Under the pieces are notes generated by a model. It had not been told where the DNA came from. It worked only from the letters and a program-made list of their open reading frames with translations, and did no database searches. From Xylophilus sp. (GTDB lineage Bacteria; Pseudomonadota; Gammaproteobacteria; Burkholderiales; Burkholderiaceae_C), in contig WNDY01000008.1 in assembly GCA_009914555.1 (NCBI GenBank), positions 43,497-107,496 of the forward strand: DNA of 64,000 nt. Direction: 5' to 3'. Positions 35,519 to 46,293 of this stretch are shown piece by piece; position 1 is the first letter of the stretch, and each line of letters starts with the position of its first letter. The position numbers and the translations under genes are program-made.

Positions 35519-37864
35519 CTAGCGCAGCGCGAAGGCGGCGGTTCGTACCTCCTGCGAATCCAGCCCGATCTGCACGTTGAACCGGCCCGGCTCGGCCACG
35601 TGGCGCAACTGTGCGTCGAAGAAGCGACGCTGCTCCTCGCCGATAGCGAAGCGCACCTCGCGCGATCCGCCCGGCTGCAGGTGCAGCTTGGCGAAGCCCT
35701 TCAACTCCTTCACCGGCCGCGCCACGCTGGCGGCCGGGTCCTCGATGTAGAGCTGCACCACCGTCGCGCCGGCGCGCGCGCCGGTGTTGGTCACCGTCAC
35801 GGCCGCGCTCAGTTGCTGGCCGCGGGCGAGCGTGGCGGACGAAAGAGTCACCTCGGACAGCGCGAACGTGGTGTAGCTCAGCCCGTAGCCGAAGACGTAG
35901 AGCGGCCCATTGGGTTCCTCGAAATACTGCGAGGTGTAGTTGCCCGGCTTGCCCGGCGTGTACGGCCGGCCGATGCGCAGGTGGTTGTAGTACTGCGGGA
36001 TCTGGCCGACCGAACGCGGAAAGGTGATCGGCAGCCTGCCCGACGGATTGGCATCGCCGAACAGCACGTCGGCGATCGCATGGCCGCCTTCGGTGCCGGT
36101 GTACCACGTCTCCAGCACCGCGTCGGCGTTCTCCTTGACCCAGGTCAGCGCGAGCGGGCGGCCGTTCATCAGCAGCACCACGAGCGGCTTGCCGGTGGCC
36201 TTCAGCGCCGCCAGCAGCGCCTGCTGGCTCGCAGGGATCTCCAGGCTGGTGCGACTCGACGATTCGTGCGACATGCCGCGCGTCTCGCCCACCGCGGCGA
36301 CCACCACGTCGGCCTGCCGGGCAGCGGCCACGGCCTCGTCGATCATGGCCTGGGGCGGGCGCTTGTCCTGCACCACCTCGGGCGTGTCCCAGTTAAGGAA
36401 GTTGAGGTATTCGACCAGTGCCGGATCGTCGGTGGCATTGGCGCCGCGCGCATGCAGCAGCGTGGCGCCGCTGCCCTGCAGCGCGTCGCGCAGGCCGGCC
36501 AGCAGCGTGACCGAATGCTTCGACTTCCCCGCCGCCGACCAGCTGCCCATCATGTCGATCGGCGCGTCGGCCAGCGGGCCGACCAGGGCGAGGGTGCCGC
36601 GCTTGGGCAGCGGCAGCGTTGCGTTGCGGTTCTCCAATAGCACGAGGCAATCGCGCGCGACGGCGCGTGCCTCGGCGCGGTGCAGGCGGTCGTCGGCATC
36701 GACGTCGGCCGGGTCGTCCTCGGCCCGGCCGATGCGCAGGAACGGGTCGTGGAACAGGCCCAGGTCATATTTCGCGCCGAGCACTTCGCGCACCGCCGCG
36801 TCGATGGTGGCGACCGGCACGGCGCCGGACTGCACCAGACCCGGCAGTTGCTCCAGGTAGACGCTGTCGGCCATGCTCAGGTCCACGCCGGCTTGAATAG
36901 CGCGCTGCGCGGCCTCGCGGTCGTCGGCGGCCACGCCGTGCTTCTTGAGCTCGGTGATCGCGCCGTGGTCGCTGAACGTGACGCCGGTGAACTTCCACTG
37001 CGTGCGCAGCAGGTCGCGCAGCAGCCAGAGGCTGGCCGTGGCCGGCACGCCGTTGATCGAGTTGAGCGCGACCATCACGCCGCCGGCGCCCGCATCGAGC
37101 GCGGCGCGGTACGGCGGCAGGTAGTCGTTGGCCATGCGCATCGGGCTCATGTCGACCGTGTTGTAGTCGCGCCCGCCCTCCACCGCGCCGTAGAGCGCGA
37201 AGTGCTTGACCACGGCCATGATGCTGTCGGCTTTCGCCAGCGCATCGCCCTGGAAGCCGCGCACGCTGGCCCGCGCGATCTCGCCGACGAGGTACGGGTC
37301 CTCGCCGAAGCCTTCGCTGGTGCGGCCCCAGCGCGGGTCGCGGGCGATGTCGACCATCGGCGCGAAGGTGGCGTCGATGCCGTCGGCGCTGGCTTCGACA
37401 GCCGCGATGCGGGCACTGGTGCGCACGGCCTCCATGTCCCAGCTCGACGCCAGCCCCAACCCGATCGGGAACACGGTGCGGTGGCCGTGCACGATGTCGT
37501 AGGCGAAAAAGAGCGGGATCTTCAGCCGGCTCTGCGTCACCGCGGCCTGCTGCAGCGGCCGGTTCTCGGCGCGGGTCACGGTGTTGAACATCACGCCGAT
37601 GCGCCCGGCCGCGATCTCCGCCAGCAGCCTGGGCTTGGGATTGTCGCCGCCGATGCTGATGAGGCGCAGCTGGCCGACCTTCTCGGCCAGCGTCATGCGG
37701 GCGATCAAGTCGTCGATGAACGCGGCCTTGTTCTCCAGCGGCGGCACGCTGGTGCCGGCGGCCCGGACGACCGGCACGGCGGCGAAGCCGCTGGCCAGGG
37801 CGGCGGCCAGCACGGTGCGGCGGCGGACGGCAGGCCGGGAGGAGCGGGGGGAGGTCTGGTGCAT
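35519..37864 (-). CDS. bglX: Periplasmic beta-glucosidase, GH3 (BglX-like)
   Basis: 781 residues from ATG 37864, with a twin-arginine-like leader (VRRRTVLAAALASGFAAV). The GH3 N-domain contains DPRWGRTSEGFGEDPYLV, KHFALYGAVEGGRDYN and the nucleophile Asp299 in FSDHGAITELKKHG, which aligns with BglX enzymes; the C-domain and a fibronectin-type tail complete the fold. The enzyme should release glucose from beta-linked oligosaccharides in the periplasm. It is divergent from opgG, suggesting a role in the turnover of periplasmic glucans. Confidence 0.92.
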   Translation of the reverse strand: MHQTSPRSSRPAVRRRTVLAAALASGFAAVPVVRAAGTSVPPLENKAAFIDDLIARMTLAEKVGQLRLISIGGDNPKPRLLAEIAAGRIGVMFNTVTRAENRPLQQAAVTQSRLKIPLFFAYDIVHGHRTVFPIGLGLASSWDMEAVRTSARIAAVEASADGIDATFAPMVDIARDPRWGRTSEGFGEDPYLVGEIARASVRGFQGDALAKADSIMAVVKHFALYGAVEGGRDYNTVDMSPMRMANDYLPPYRAALDAGAGGVMVALNSINGVPATASLWLLRDLLRTQWKFTGVTFSDHGAITELKKHGVAADDREAAQRAIQAGVDLSMADSVYLEQLPGLVQSGAVPVATIDAAVREVLGAKYDLGLFHDPFLRIGRAEDDPADVDADDRLHRAEARAVARDCLVLLENRNATLPLPKRGTLALVGPLADAPIDMMGSWSAAGKSKHSVTLLAGLRDALQGSGATLLHARGANATDDPALVEYLNFLNWDTPEVVQDKRPPQAMIDEAVAAARQADVVVAAVGETRGMSHESSSRTSLEIPASQQALLAALKATGKPLVVLLMNGRPLALTWVKENADAVLETWYTGTEGGHAIADVLFGDANPSGRLPITFPRSVGQIPQYYNHLRIGRPYTPGKPGNYTSQYFEEPNGPLYVFGYGLSYTTFALSEVTLSSATLARGQQLSAAVTVTNTGARAGATVVQLYIEDPAASVARPVKELKGFAKLHLQPGGSREVRFAIGEEQRRFFDAQLRHVAEPGRFNVQIGLDSQEVRTAAFALR

Positions 37865-38112
37865 GCGGCGATCGGGCTCGGGCGCCGCTGCGGCCACGGG
37901 CGACCGAGGGGAACCGGGGGTTTTCACTGAAGGTGCGGGGCGGGCGCTGCTAAGCTTCGGGCCCTTGCCGGAGCGGGCCGGCTGGCGGGCATTATGCGTG
38001 TGCATGCCGGTGACAGCCCGTAACCCCGGCAGAAGCCGAGTCCCTCGGCACGCGGGCACCGCACGGCGCCCGCGACACCCCGTTTTCCGCGATGTGCAGG
38101 AGTTTTCTCCCC

Positions 38113-39756
38113 GTGTTGACCATCTTCGCCCCGGTGCGGCGCACCGGTCTGCTGCTGGCCACGCTGGCCGGCCTGCTGCTCGGCGCCGCGCCCGCCCGCG
38201 CTTTCTCGCTCGACGACCTGACCACCCATGCGCTGGCGCTGGCTGCCAAGCCGTACCAGGAGCCGCAGAGCAACCTGCCGCCCGCGTTCAGCCAGATGCA
38301 GTTCGACGACTACATCAGGATCCAGCCGCGGCCCGAGGGCTTCGCCTGGGCGCAGGACGCCACGCCGTTCAAGCTCGGCTTCTACCACCAGGGCATGCAG
38401 TTCTCCTCGCCGGTCCCGATCCACGAACTGGTGGGCGACGCGGTGCAGGATCTGCCCTACGACCCGTCACGCTTCAATTTCAACGGCCTGGCCATCGATG
38501 CCGAGGCCACGCGCAACCTGGGCTATGCGGGCTTTCGCGTGCTCTATCCGCTCAACCGGCCGGACAAGAGCGACGAGGTCATGAGCCTGCTGGGCGCGAG
38601 CTACTTCCGCGTGATCGGCAAGGGCCAGGTCTACGGCCTGTCGGGCCGGGGCCTGGCAATCGACACCGGCCTCGCCGAGCCGGAGGAGTTCCCGCGCTTC
38701 CGCGAGTTCTGGGTGCGCCGCCCGGCGCCGCAGGACCGGCAGCTGGTGATCTACGCCCTGCTCGACTCCCCGCGCGCCACCGGCGCCTACGAATTCACGC
38801 TCACGCCCGGCGACGACTCGCTGCTCGACGTGCGCGCCCGCATCTTCCTGCGCGGCGCGGCGCCCAAGGTGCTGGGCGTGGCGCCGCTGACCAGCATGTT
38901 CCTGTTCGGGCCGAGCCAGCATGCGGCCACGCCGAACTTCCGCCCCGCGATCCACGATTCGAACGGCCTGGCGATCCACGCGGCCAACGGCGAATGGCTG
39001 TGGCGGCCGCTGAACAACCCGCCGCAGGTGGTGACCAGCCACTTCCGCGCCGACAGCCTCCAGGGCTTCGGCCTGCTGCAGCGCGGCCGCGAGTTCTCGC
39101 GCTTCGAGGACCTGAAGGATCGCTACGACCTGCGCCCGAGCGCTTGGATCGAGCCGCGCGGCGACTGGGGGCCGGGCAGCGTCACGCTGCTGGAACTGCC
39201 CACGCCCGATGAGACCAACGACAACATCGCCGCCTTCTGGCAGCCGGATGTGCTGCCTGCGCCCGGCACGCCGCTGGCGCTGGACTACCGCATCCACTGG
39301 ACGCGCGATGAGGCCGCGCTGTTCGGCGGCGGCGACATTGCCTGGGTGCGGCAGACGCTGCGCGCCGCCGGCGAGCGCTACCAGCCCAACCTGGTGCGCC
39401 AGACCGACGGCAGCCTCGCGCTGATCGTCGATTTCGAAGGCCCGTCGCTGGCCCGGCTGCCGGCCGGCACGGCGGTGACCGCCAGCGTCAGCGGCAATGC
39501 CGCGGTGCGCATCGTCGGCACCACGGTGCAGGCCAACCCGGCGATCCGCGGCTGGCGGCTGACGCTGCGGGTGCAGCATGCCGACCCGGCCCAGGCCGGC
39601 GAACTGCGGGCCGCACTGGCCGGCCCCGACGGCCGCACGCTGACCGAGACCTGGAGCTACCAGCTGCCGCCGCAGCCGGTGCCGCGGCAGGTGCCAGCAC
39701 CCGCAGCCGCGCCGGAACCGTCTGCCGCGCCCGCCGCGGCACCTGCACAGCAATAA
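38113..39756 (+). CDS. opgG: Periplasmic glucan biosynthesis protein OpgG (MdoG)
   Basis: 547 residues from GTG 38113, chosen because CAGGAG lies 10 bases before it; an ATG at 38092 would add seven residues without a ribosome binding site. A signal peptide (LLATLAGLLLGAAPARA) precedes the conserved YQEPQSNLPPAFSQMQFDDY start and the motifs ASYFRVIGKGQVYGLSGRGLAIDTG and RDEAALFGGGDIA. OpgG acts with OpgH in making periplasmic glucans, and family members are now linked to beta-1,2-glucanase activity. The C-terminus has a Pro/Ala tail. opgH is 22 kb away. Confidence 0.93.
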   Translation: MLTIFAPVRRTGLLLATLAGLLLGAAPARAFSLDDLTTHALALAAKPYQEPQSNLPPAFSQMQFDDYIRIQPRPEGFAWAQDATPFKLGFYHQGMQFSSPVPIHELVGDAVQDLPYDPSRFNFNGLAIDAEATRNLGYAGFRVLYPLNRPDKSDEVMSLLGASYFRVIGKGQVYGLSGRGLAIDTGLAEPEEFPRFREFWVRRPAPQDRQLVIYALLDSPRATGAYEFTLTPGDDSLLDVRARIFLRGAAPKVLGVAPLTSMFLFGPSQHAATPNFRPAIHDSNGLAIHAANGEWLWRPLNNPPQVVTSHFRADSLQGFGLLQRGREFSRFEDLKDRYDLRPSAWIEPRGDWGPGSVTLLELPTPDETNDNIAAFWQPDVLPAPGTPLALDYRIHWTRDEAALFGGGDIAWVRQTLRAAGERYQPNLVRQTDGSLALIVDFEGPSLARLPAGTAVTASVSGNAAVRIVGTTVQANPAIRGWRLTLRVQHADPAQAGELRAALAGPDGRTLTETWSYQLPPQPVPRQVPAPAAAPEPSAAPAAAPAQQ

Positions 39757-39760
39757 GCAA

Positions 39761-39821
39761 GGGGGTATAGGCCCGAAGCGGGCGGACCACGCCCGTCTCA
39801 ACGGCCCTCCCGGGGGAGTAT
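39761..39821 (+). repeat. Bipartite GGGRGTAT element, direct class (61 bp)
   Basis: GGGGGTAT at 39761-39768 and GGGAGTAT at 39814-39821, start-to-start distance 53, with AGCGGG exactly 8 bases after the first half. It fills the gap between the convergent opgG and ffh genes and the second half overlaps the ffh stop codon. CTCCC-GG-GGGAG sits at the second half-site. Confidence 0.6.
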
Positions 39822-41209
39822 CAAAAGGGAAGCTTGCCCCCGCCCAGGCCCCCGAGCCCGGCCAGGCCCTTCATGCCGCCCATGCGCTTCATCATCTTCA
39901 TGAGGCCGCCGCCCTTCATCTTCTTCATCATCTCCTGCATCTGCTCGAATTCCTTGAGCAGGCGGTTGACGTCCTGAACCTGCACGCCCGAGCCTGCGGC
40001 AATGCGGCGCTTGCGGGTGGCCTTGATGAGGTCGGGCTTGCGCCGCTCCAGCGGCGTCATGCTCTGGATGATCCCTTCCTTGCGGCGCGCCTCGCGCTCG
40101 GCCTTGTCCATGTCGACCTGGCCGGCCTTGGCGGTGAGCTGCGCGGGCAGCTTGTCCATCAGGCTGGAGAGGCCGCCCATCTGCTTCATCTGCTGGAGCT
40201 GGCCGAGGAAGTCGTTCAAGTCGAAGCCCTCGCCGCTCTTGACCTTGCTCGCGAGCTTCTGCGCGGCCTGCAGATCGACGCCCTGCGCCACCTGCTCGAC
40301 CAGCGCGACGATGTCGCCCATGCCGAGGATGCGGCCGGCGTGGCGCTCGGCGTCGAATACTTCGAGCCCGTCGATCTTCTCGGAGACGCCGGCGAACTTG
40401 ATCGGCGCGCCGGTCACCTGGCGCACCGACAGCGCCGCGCCGCCGCGCGAATCGCCGTCGAGCTTGGTCAGCACGATGCCGGTGAGCGGCAGCGCCTCCT
40501 TGAATGCCCTGGCGGTGTTGACCGCGTCCTGGCCCTGCATGGCGTCGACGACGAACAGCGTTTCCACCGGGTCGAGCGCGCCGTGCAGCTGCTGGATCTC
40601 CTGCATCAGCGCCTCGTCGATTGCGAGCCGACCGGCGGTGTCGACCAGCAGCACGTCGAAATAATGCTTCTTCGCATAGTCGAGCGCGGCGTGGGCGATG
40701 TCCAGCGGCTGCTGGTCCGGCGTGCTGGGGAACCATTCGGCGCCGGCCTGGGCCGTCACGGTCTTCAACTGCTCGATGGCCGCGGGGCGGTAGACGTCGC
40801 CCGAGACGGTCAGCACCTTCTTCCTGCGCTTTTCGATCAGGTGCTTGGCCAGCTTGGCGGTGGTGGTCGTCTTGCCGGCGCCCTGGAGGCCCGCCATCAG
40901 GATCACGACCGGCGGCTGGGCCGCGAGGTTGATGTCGGACACGCCCTCGCCCATCGTGGCCGCGAGTTCCTTGTTGACGATGCCGACCAGCGCCTGGCCC
41001 GGCTTGAGCGAGCCCAGCACGTCCTGGCCCAGCGCCTTGTCCTTCACGCGGGCGATGAAGTCGCGCACCACGGGCAGCGCCACGTCGGCTTCGAGCAGCG
41101 CCATGCGCACCTCGCGCAGCATGTCCTGCACGTTGGATTCGGTGATGCGGGCCTGGCCGCGCATTTCCTTGACGAGACGCGAGAGTTTGTCGGTGAGTGC
41201 GGAGGCCAT
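39821..41209 (-). CDS. ffh: Signal recognition particle protein Ffh
   Basis: 462 residues. N domain, G domain with GLQGAGKTTTTAKLA, DTAGR and TKLDGDSRGG, and a Met-rich M domain ending in MKGGGLMKMMKRMGGMKGLAGL. It binds signal sequences and 4.5S RNA and delivers ribosomes to FtsY at the inner membrane. Length and motifs are normal. It is divergent from the cytochrome c assembly gene, a conserved neighbourhood in Burkholderiales. Confidence 0.97.
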   Translation of the reverse strand: MASALTDKLSRLVKEMRGQARITESNVQDMLREVRMALLEADVALPVVRDFIARVKDKALGQDVLGSLKPGQALVGIVNKELAATMGEGVSDINLAAQPPVVILMAGLQGAGKTTTTAKLAKHLIEKRRKKVLTVSGDVYRPAAIEQLKTVTAQAGAEWFPSTPDQQPLDIAHAALDYAKKHYFDVLLVDTAGRLAIDEALMQEIQQLHGALDPVETLFVVDAMQGQDAVNTARAFKEALPLTGIVLTKLDGDSRGGAALSVRQVTGAPIKFAGVSEKIDGLEVFDAERHAGRILGMGDIVALVEQVAQGVDLQAAQKLASKVKSGEGFDLNDFLGQLQQMKQMGGLSSLMDKLPAQLTAKAGQVDMDKAEREARRKEGIIQSMTPLERRKPDLIKATRKRRIAAGSGVQVQDVNRLLKEFEQMQEMMKKMKGGGLMKMMKRMGGMKGLAGLGGLGGGKLPF

Positions 41210-41288
41210 GGGATAAGGGAATGGGAGGTGCAGGCGCGCCTGCGGGGCCCGGACGACGGCGGTGGCGCAAGCGATAAACTATCGGCCC

Positions 41289-42098
41289 ATGATTTTACCC
41301 AGCGCAGTCAGCGCCTCCCCCGTCGGCCTGCTCCTCGGTCTGGCCGCCGCGGCGGCCTATGCGCTGCCGGCCGCCATCGCCCAGCGGCTCAACGCCGCCT
41401 CGTCGCGCGGCCTGCTGCTCGCGGCCTGGGCGCTGCATGCGGTCGCACTGGGCTGGAGCCTGGCGGGCGAGCATCCGCCGCGCTTCGGCTTCGCGCCGGC
41501 GCTGTCGGTCACGGCCTGGCTGGTGCTCACGGTCTACGCGGTGGAAAGCCGCTTCTATCCCCGCCTGCAGACGCGCCGCGCGCTCGCCGGCCTGGGCGCG
41601 CTGGCCGTGCTGCTCGCCTTCGTCTTCCCCGGCACGCCGCTGCACATCGGCACCTCGCCGTGGCTGCCGCTGCACCTGGCGCTGGGCATCGCGTCCTACG
41701 GCATGTTCGGCGCGGCCGTGGTCCACGCCTGGATCATGACCAGCGCCGAGCAGCGCATCCGCCAGGCGGCCGACCCGGCCAGCGGCATGCCGCTGCTGAC
41801 GCTGGAGCGCCTGACCTTCCGCTTCGTCACCGCCGGCTTCGTGCTGCTGACGGCCACACTGGCCGCCGGCTGGCTGTTCGGCGAATCGCTCTACGGCCAG
41901 GCCTGGCGCTGGGACCACAAGACCCTCTTCTCGGTGCTGTCGTGGATCGCCTTCGCCGTGCTGCTGGTCGGCCGCCGGCATTTCGGCTGGCGCGGCCGCG
42001 TGGCCGTGCGCGTGCTCTACGTGGGCACGATCCTGCTGCTGCTGGCCTACGTGGGCTCGCGCTTCGTGCTCGAAGTGATCCTCCACCGCACCACATGA
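41289..42098 (+). CDS. Cytochrome c assembly-type inner-membrane protein (CcsA/YpjD-like)
   Basis: 269 residues from ATG 41289 with eight predicted membrane helices. The C-terminal motif WRWDHKTLFSVLSWIAFAVLLVGR matches the WxWDxKxxxSLxxW signature of the cytochrome c assembly (HemX/CcsA) family. The short form next to ffh is often called YpjD; its exact role in heme handling or inner-membrane integrity is uncertain. The stop overlaps the next start. Confidence 0.9.
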   Translation: MILPSAVSASPVGLLLGLAAAAAYALPAAIAQRLNAASSRGLLLAAWALHAVALGWSLAGEHPPRFGFAPALSVTAWLVLTVYAVESRFYPRLQTRRALAGLGALAVLLAFVFPGTPLHIGTSPWLPLHLALGIASYGMFGAAVVHAWIMTSAEQRIRQAADPASGMPLLTLERLTFRFVTAGFVLLTATLAAGWLFGESLYGQAWRWDHKTLFSVLSWIAFAVLLVGRRHFGWRGRVAVRVLYVGTILLLLAYVGSRFVLEVILHRTT

Positions 42099-42316
42099 AG
42101 TACCTCGTCCTCCTCGCAGTGCTGGCCGCGGCCTTCGGCATCTGGAACAACAGGCGCCGCGCCGAAGTGCAGCAGCGCCGGCAGCGCGCGGCCCGCAGCC
42201 GGCCGGGCGCGCCTCAGCCCATGGTGGCCTGCGCCGCCTGCGGCCTGCACCTGCCGCGCACCGAGGCCGCGAGCGACGGCCAGGGCCGCTGGTACTGCCA
42301 GGAGCATCGGCCCTGA
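42095..42316 (+). CDS. PP0621-family protein
   Basis: 73 residues: one N-terminal membrane anchor (MKYLVLLAVLAAAFGIW), a basic linker (NNRRRAEVQQRRQRA) and a small C-terminal metal-ribbon-like motif (ACAACGLHLPRTEA and WYCQEH). Members occur beside the pilS/pilR genes in betaproteobacteria and have no known function. It starts in the stop of the preceding gene (ATGA overlap). Confidence 0.85.
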   Translation: MKYLVLLAVLAAAFGIWNNRRRAEVQQRRQRAARSRPGAPQPMVACAACGLHLPRTEAASDGQGRWYCQEHRP

Positions 42317-42352
42317 GCGTCTGTTCTGTCAGCGCTCACGACCTATACCCCA
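42300..42352 (+). repeat. Degenerate bipartite GGGRGTAT element, inverted class (53 bp)
   Basis: AGGAGCAT at 42300-42307 and ATACCCCA at 42345-42352, start-to-start distance 45, with AGCG again 8 bases after the first half-site. The first half lies in the last codons of the PP0621 gene and the second 6 bp before the pilS start. This copy was found by the spacing rule and matches less well than the others. Confidence 0.4.
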
Positions 42353-42358
42353 GGCAGG

Positions 42359-44029
42359 ATGACACCGGCTCCGGCCCCGCACGACACGGCGTTCGGCCGG
42401 CTGTGGCATGGCTTCCTCACGGCGCGCGCGATGATCGCGCTGGCGCTGCTGGTGCTGCAGCTGGTGATCGGGCTGCTGGTCACCCAGCAGCCGCCGGTGC
42501 TGCCGGCGGCCCTGTGCATGGGCTACCTGGTGGTCACCGTGGCCGCGCGGCTGAAGGGACGCCAGCCGCCGCGTTCGGGCGGCGGCTGGCGCTGGCTGCC
42601 CACGGTCGGCACCGACCTGCTGGTGTTCACGCTGCTGCCGTGGATCGGATTGGGCGCCCTCAACTACGCGCCGCTGCTGGCGCTGCCGATCCTCATGGCG
42701 GCGGTGCTCGGCTCGCTGCGCCTGGCGCTGGCCACGGCGGCGGCGGTCTCGCTGCTGCAGCTCGGCGAGGCGGTCCTGACGGTGCTGCTCTTCCATGCCG
42801 ATCCGGCCCCGCGGCTGCTGCAGGCTGCGCTGTCGGGCGCGGGCTATTTCGCGGTCGCGGCGCTGGTGCAGCAGCTCGCCGCGCGCCTGGTGCACGAGGA
42901 GCAGAGCGCGCGCGGCAGCGCCTCGGCCGCGGCGCTGCAGGCGCAGGTCAACGAGCTGGTGATCGAGACCCTGGGCGACGGCGTGCTGGTGCTCGACGAG
43001 CAGACGCAGGTACATGCGGCCAACCCGGCCGCGCACCGGCTGCTGGAGGTGGCCGCGGCCCGGCTGCCCCTCAGCCTGGATGCCGCGCCCTGGCAGCCGC
43101 TGGCCGTGCTGGCGCGCGCCACCTTCCTGCAGTCCGCGCCGCAGGTGGCCGAGGTCGCCCTGCTGCAGGCCGCGCAGCGCCCGCTGCGGCTGCAGGTGCG
43201 CACCCGGCTCGCGCCGGCGCCCAGCCCGGCCGCGGCCGGGCTGTGCGTGATGTTCCTGCAGGACCTGCGCGAGCTGGAGGCCCGCATGCGCACCGAGAAG
43301 CTCGCCGCCATGGGCCGCATGTCGGCCGCCGTGGCGCACGAGATCCGCAATCCGCTCGCGGCCATCGTGCAGGCCAACGCGCTGCTGGCCGAGGAATTGG
43401 GCGACCCGGCCCAGCAGCGGCTGTCGGCCATGGTCGAGCAGAACGCGCGGCGGCTGCAGCACATCGCCGACGAGGTGCTCGACATCGCCCGCGTGCAGCA
43501 CCAGATCGGCCACACGCCGGCCTCCACGGTGGCGCTCGACGAGACGGTCGCCCAGGTGCTGCGCGACTGGCAGGCGCAGGCGCCGGCGCGCCGCCGCGTG
43601 CGCCTGCGCGCCGGCGCACCGCAGGCACAGGTGGAGTTCGATGCCGAACACCTGCGCCGCGTGCTGGTCAACCTGCTCGACAACGCGCTGCGCTACGCCG
43701 GCACCAGCGATGACGCGATCCAGGTCAGCACCCAGGCCACCCCGCCCGGGCCGGCGCGGCTCGCCGTGTGGAGCGACGGCGCGCCGCTGGAGCGTGGCGT
43801 GGAGCGCCACCTGTTCGAGCCCTTCTTCTCGTCCGAGAGCCGCTCCAGCGGCCTGGGCCTCTTCCTCTGCCGCGAACTGTGCCAGCGCCACGGCGCCGCC
43901 ATCGCCTACCAGCGCATCGACCAGCAGACCGCCCTGGGGCTGCGCGGCGGCAACGCGTTCTCGGTGGCCTTCCGCAACGCGGGCGGCCGCGCCCACCCCG
44001 ACCCGGACTTCGACGTCCTCGTCGTTTGA
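42359..44029 (+). CDS. pilS: Sensor histidine kinase PilS-like
   Basis: 556 residues. About six N-terminal membrane helices are followed by a PAS-like domain (ETLGDGVLVLDEQTQVHAANPAA) and the kinase core with H-box MSAAVAHEIRNPLAAIVQANAL, N-box NLLDNALRYA and the G box SSGLGLFLCRELCQ. The multi-helix sensor with this core is the PilS type, the kinase that controls type IV pilin transcription via PilR. The pilR gene follows but is frameshifted. Confidence 0.9.
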   Translation: MTPAPAPHDTAFGRLWHGFLTARAMIALALLVLQLVIGLLVTQQPPVLPAALCMGYLVVTVAARLKGRQPPRSGGGWRWLPTVGTDLLVFTLLPWIGLGALNYAPLLALPILMAAVLGSLRLALATAAAVSLLQLGEAVLTVLLFHADPAPRLLQAALSGAGYFAVAALVQQLAARLVHEEQSARGSASAAALQAQVNELVIETLGDGVLVLDEQTQVHAANPAAHRLLEVAAARLPLSLDAAPWQPLAVLARATFLQSAPQVAEVALLQAAQRPLRLQVRTRLAPAPSPAAAGLCVMFLQDLRELEARMRTEKLAAMGRMSAAVAHEIRNPLAAIVQANALLAEELGDPAQQRLSAMVEQNARRLQHIADEVLDIARVQHQIGHTPASTVALDETVAQVLRDWQAQAPARRRVRLRAGAPQAQVEFDAEHLRRVLVNLLDNALRYAGTSDDAIQVSTQATPPGPARLAVWSDGAPLERGVERHLFEPFFSSESRSSGLGLFLCRELCQRHGAAIAYQRIDQQTALGLRGGNAFSVAFRNAGGRAHPDPDFDVLVV

Positions 44030-44044
44030 TACGCTCGCCCAGCC

Positions 44045-45445
<1,401 letters not shown>

Positions 45446-45462
<17 letters not shown>

Positions 45463-46060
45463 ACCCCGAACGGCCGGCGGACTCTGGGACGGCGGCTGGC
45501 TGCGCGGCGCCCGCCGGGCGCCCTCGCCCAACCACGGGCCGCGCCCGGAGGGCGCGCGGATCGATCTGCTGGTGCTGCATTCCATCAGCCTGCCGCCGGG
45601 CGAATACGGCGGCGACGCAGTGCGGCAGCTCTTCCTCAACACGCTCGACTGGGACGCGCATCCCTCCTTCCAACAGATCCGCGGGCTGGAGGTGTCGGCG
45701 CATTTCTTCGTCCGCCGCGACGGCACGGTCTGGCAGTTCGTCGATGCCGACCGGCGCGCCTGGCACGCCGGCCGCTCGCACTGGCGCGGCCGCGACGACT
45801 GCAACGACGACTCCATCGGCGTCGAGCTCGAAGGCCTGGAGGGCGACACGTTCGAGCCGGCGCAGTACGAAGCGCTGGCCCGGCTCGGCCGCGCGATCGC
45901 GGCACGCTATCCGATCGCCCACGTTGCCGGCCACGAGCACATCGCGCCGGGGCGCAAGCACGACCCCGGCCCGGGCTTCGACTGGGTCCGACTGCGGCGC
46001 GACCTTGGTTGGGATGCGGTTTTTTTCCCGCCATTGCCTGCCTCCTCCGATCCGGCGTAG
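45446..46060 (+). CDS. ampD: 1,6-anhydro-N-acetylmuramyl-L-alanine amidase AmpD
   Basis: 204 residues. The zinc amidase fold is shown by LLVLHSISLPPGEYGG (His45), FVRRDGTVWQFVDADRRAWHAGRSHWRG and AGHEHIAPGRKHDPGPGFDW, which together hold the Zn ligands His, His and Asp of AmpD. It removes the stem peptide from anhydro-muropeptides in the cytoplasm during cell-wall recycling. The start overlaps the pilR stop by 17 bp, so expression is coupled to pilR. Confidence 0.93.
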
Positions 46061-46240
46061 CCTTCAAGTCCAGCATCCATGCGCCGCGCAGGCTGAAAGT
46101 CCGCTGCAAGCGGCACCGGCATTGGCGCCGGCGGCAGCATGCAAGCAACGGCGAGGCCCAGGCGCGGCCGCCAATCCCCCCGCGCGCGCCCCTTTTCGCT
46201 TACCGAAAAAACGTGTTGCAAACAAATGCGTTCTTCGTGA
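46061..46240. other. Non-coding spacer upstream of the nrd promoter
   Basis: The first 180 bases after ampD hold a short GCCGGC palindrome around 46120-46135, an A-rich block at 46204-46212 and no open frame with coding character. The remaining 140 bases up to nrdA are described under the nrdA control region. Confidence 0.5.
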
Positions 46241-46293
46241 TTGCCACGCTACCGGTAGCGTCTAGAATCCCGCCCAGCCCCTAGATATAGTGT
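46241..46293 (+). promoter_or_regulatory. nrdA promoter with two NrdR-box-like sites
   Basis: The promoter reads TTGCCA (46241-46246), 16 bp, TAGAAT (46263-46268). One NrdR-like box is the perfect palindrome ACGCTACCGGTAGCGT (46246-46261, 10 of 16 to the consensus acaCwAtATaTwGtgT); the second, ACACTATATCTAGGGG on the minus strand (46278-46293), matches at 13 of 16. Their centres are 32 bp apart, the spacing seen in NrdR operators. One box covers the promoter core and the other the start region, as expected for repression of the ribonucleotide reductase operon. Confidence 0.65.

Noticed and set aside
37983..37998. TGGCGGGCATTATGCG resembling a sigma-54 promoter before opgG
   Set aside because: The GG-N10-GC spacing fits but only about 8 of 12 consensus bases match, and no TGTC-N10-GACA or IHF site accompanies it.
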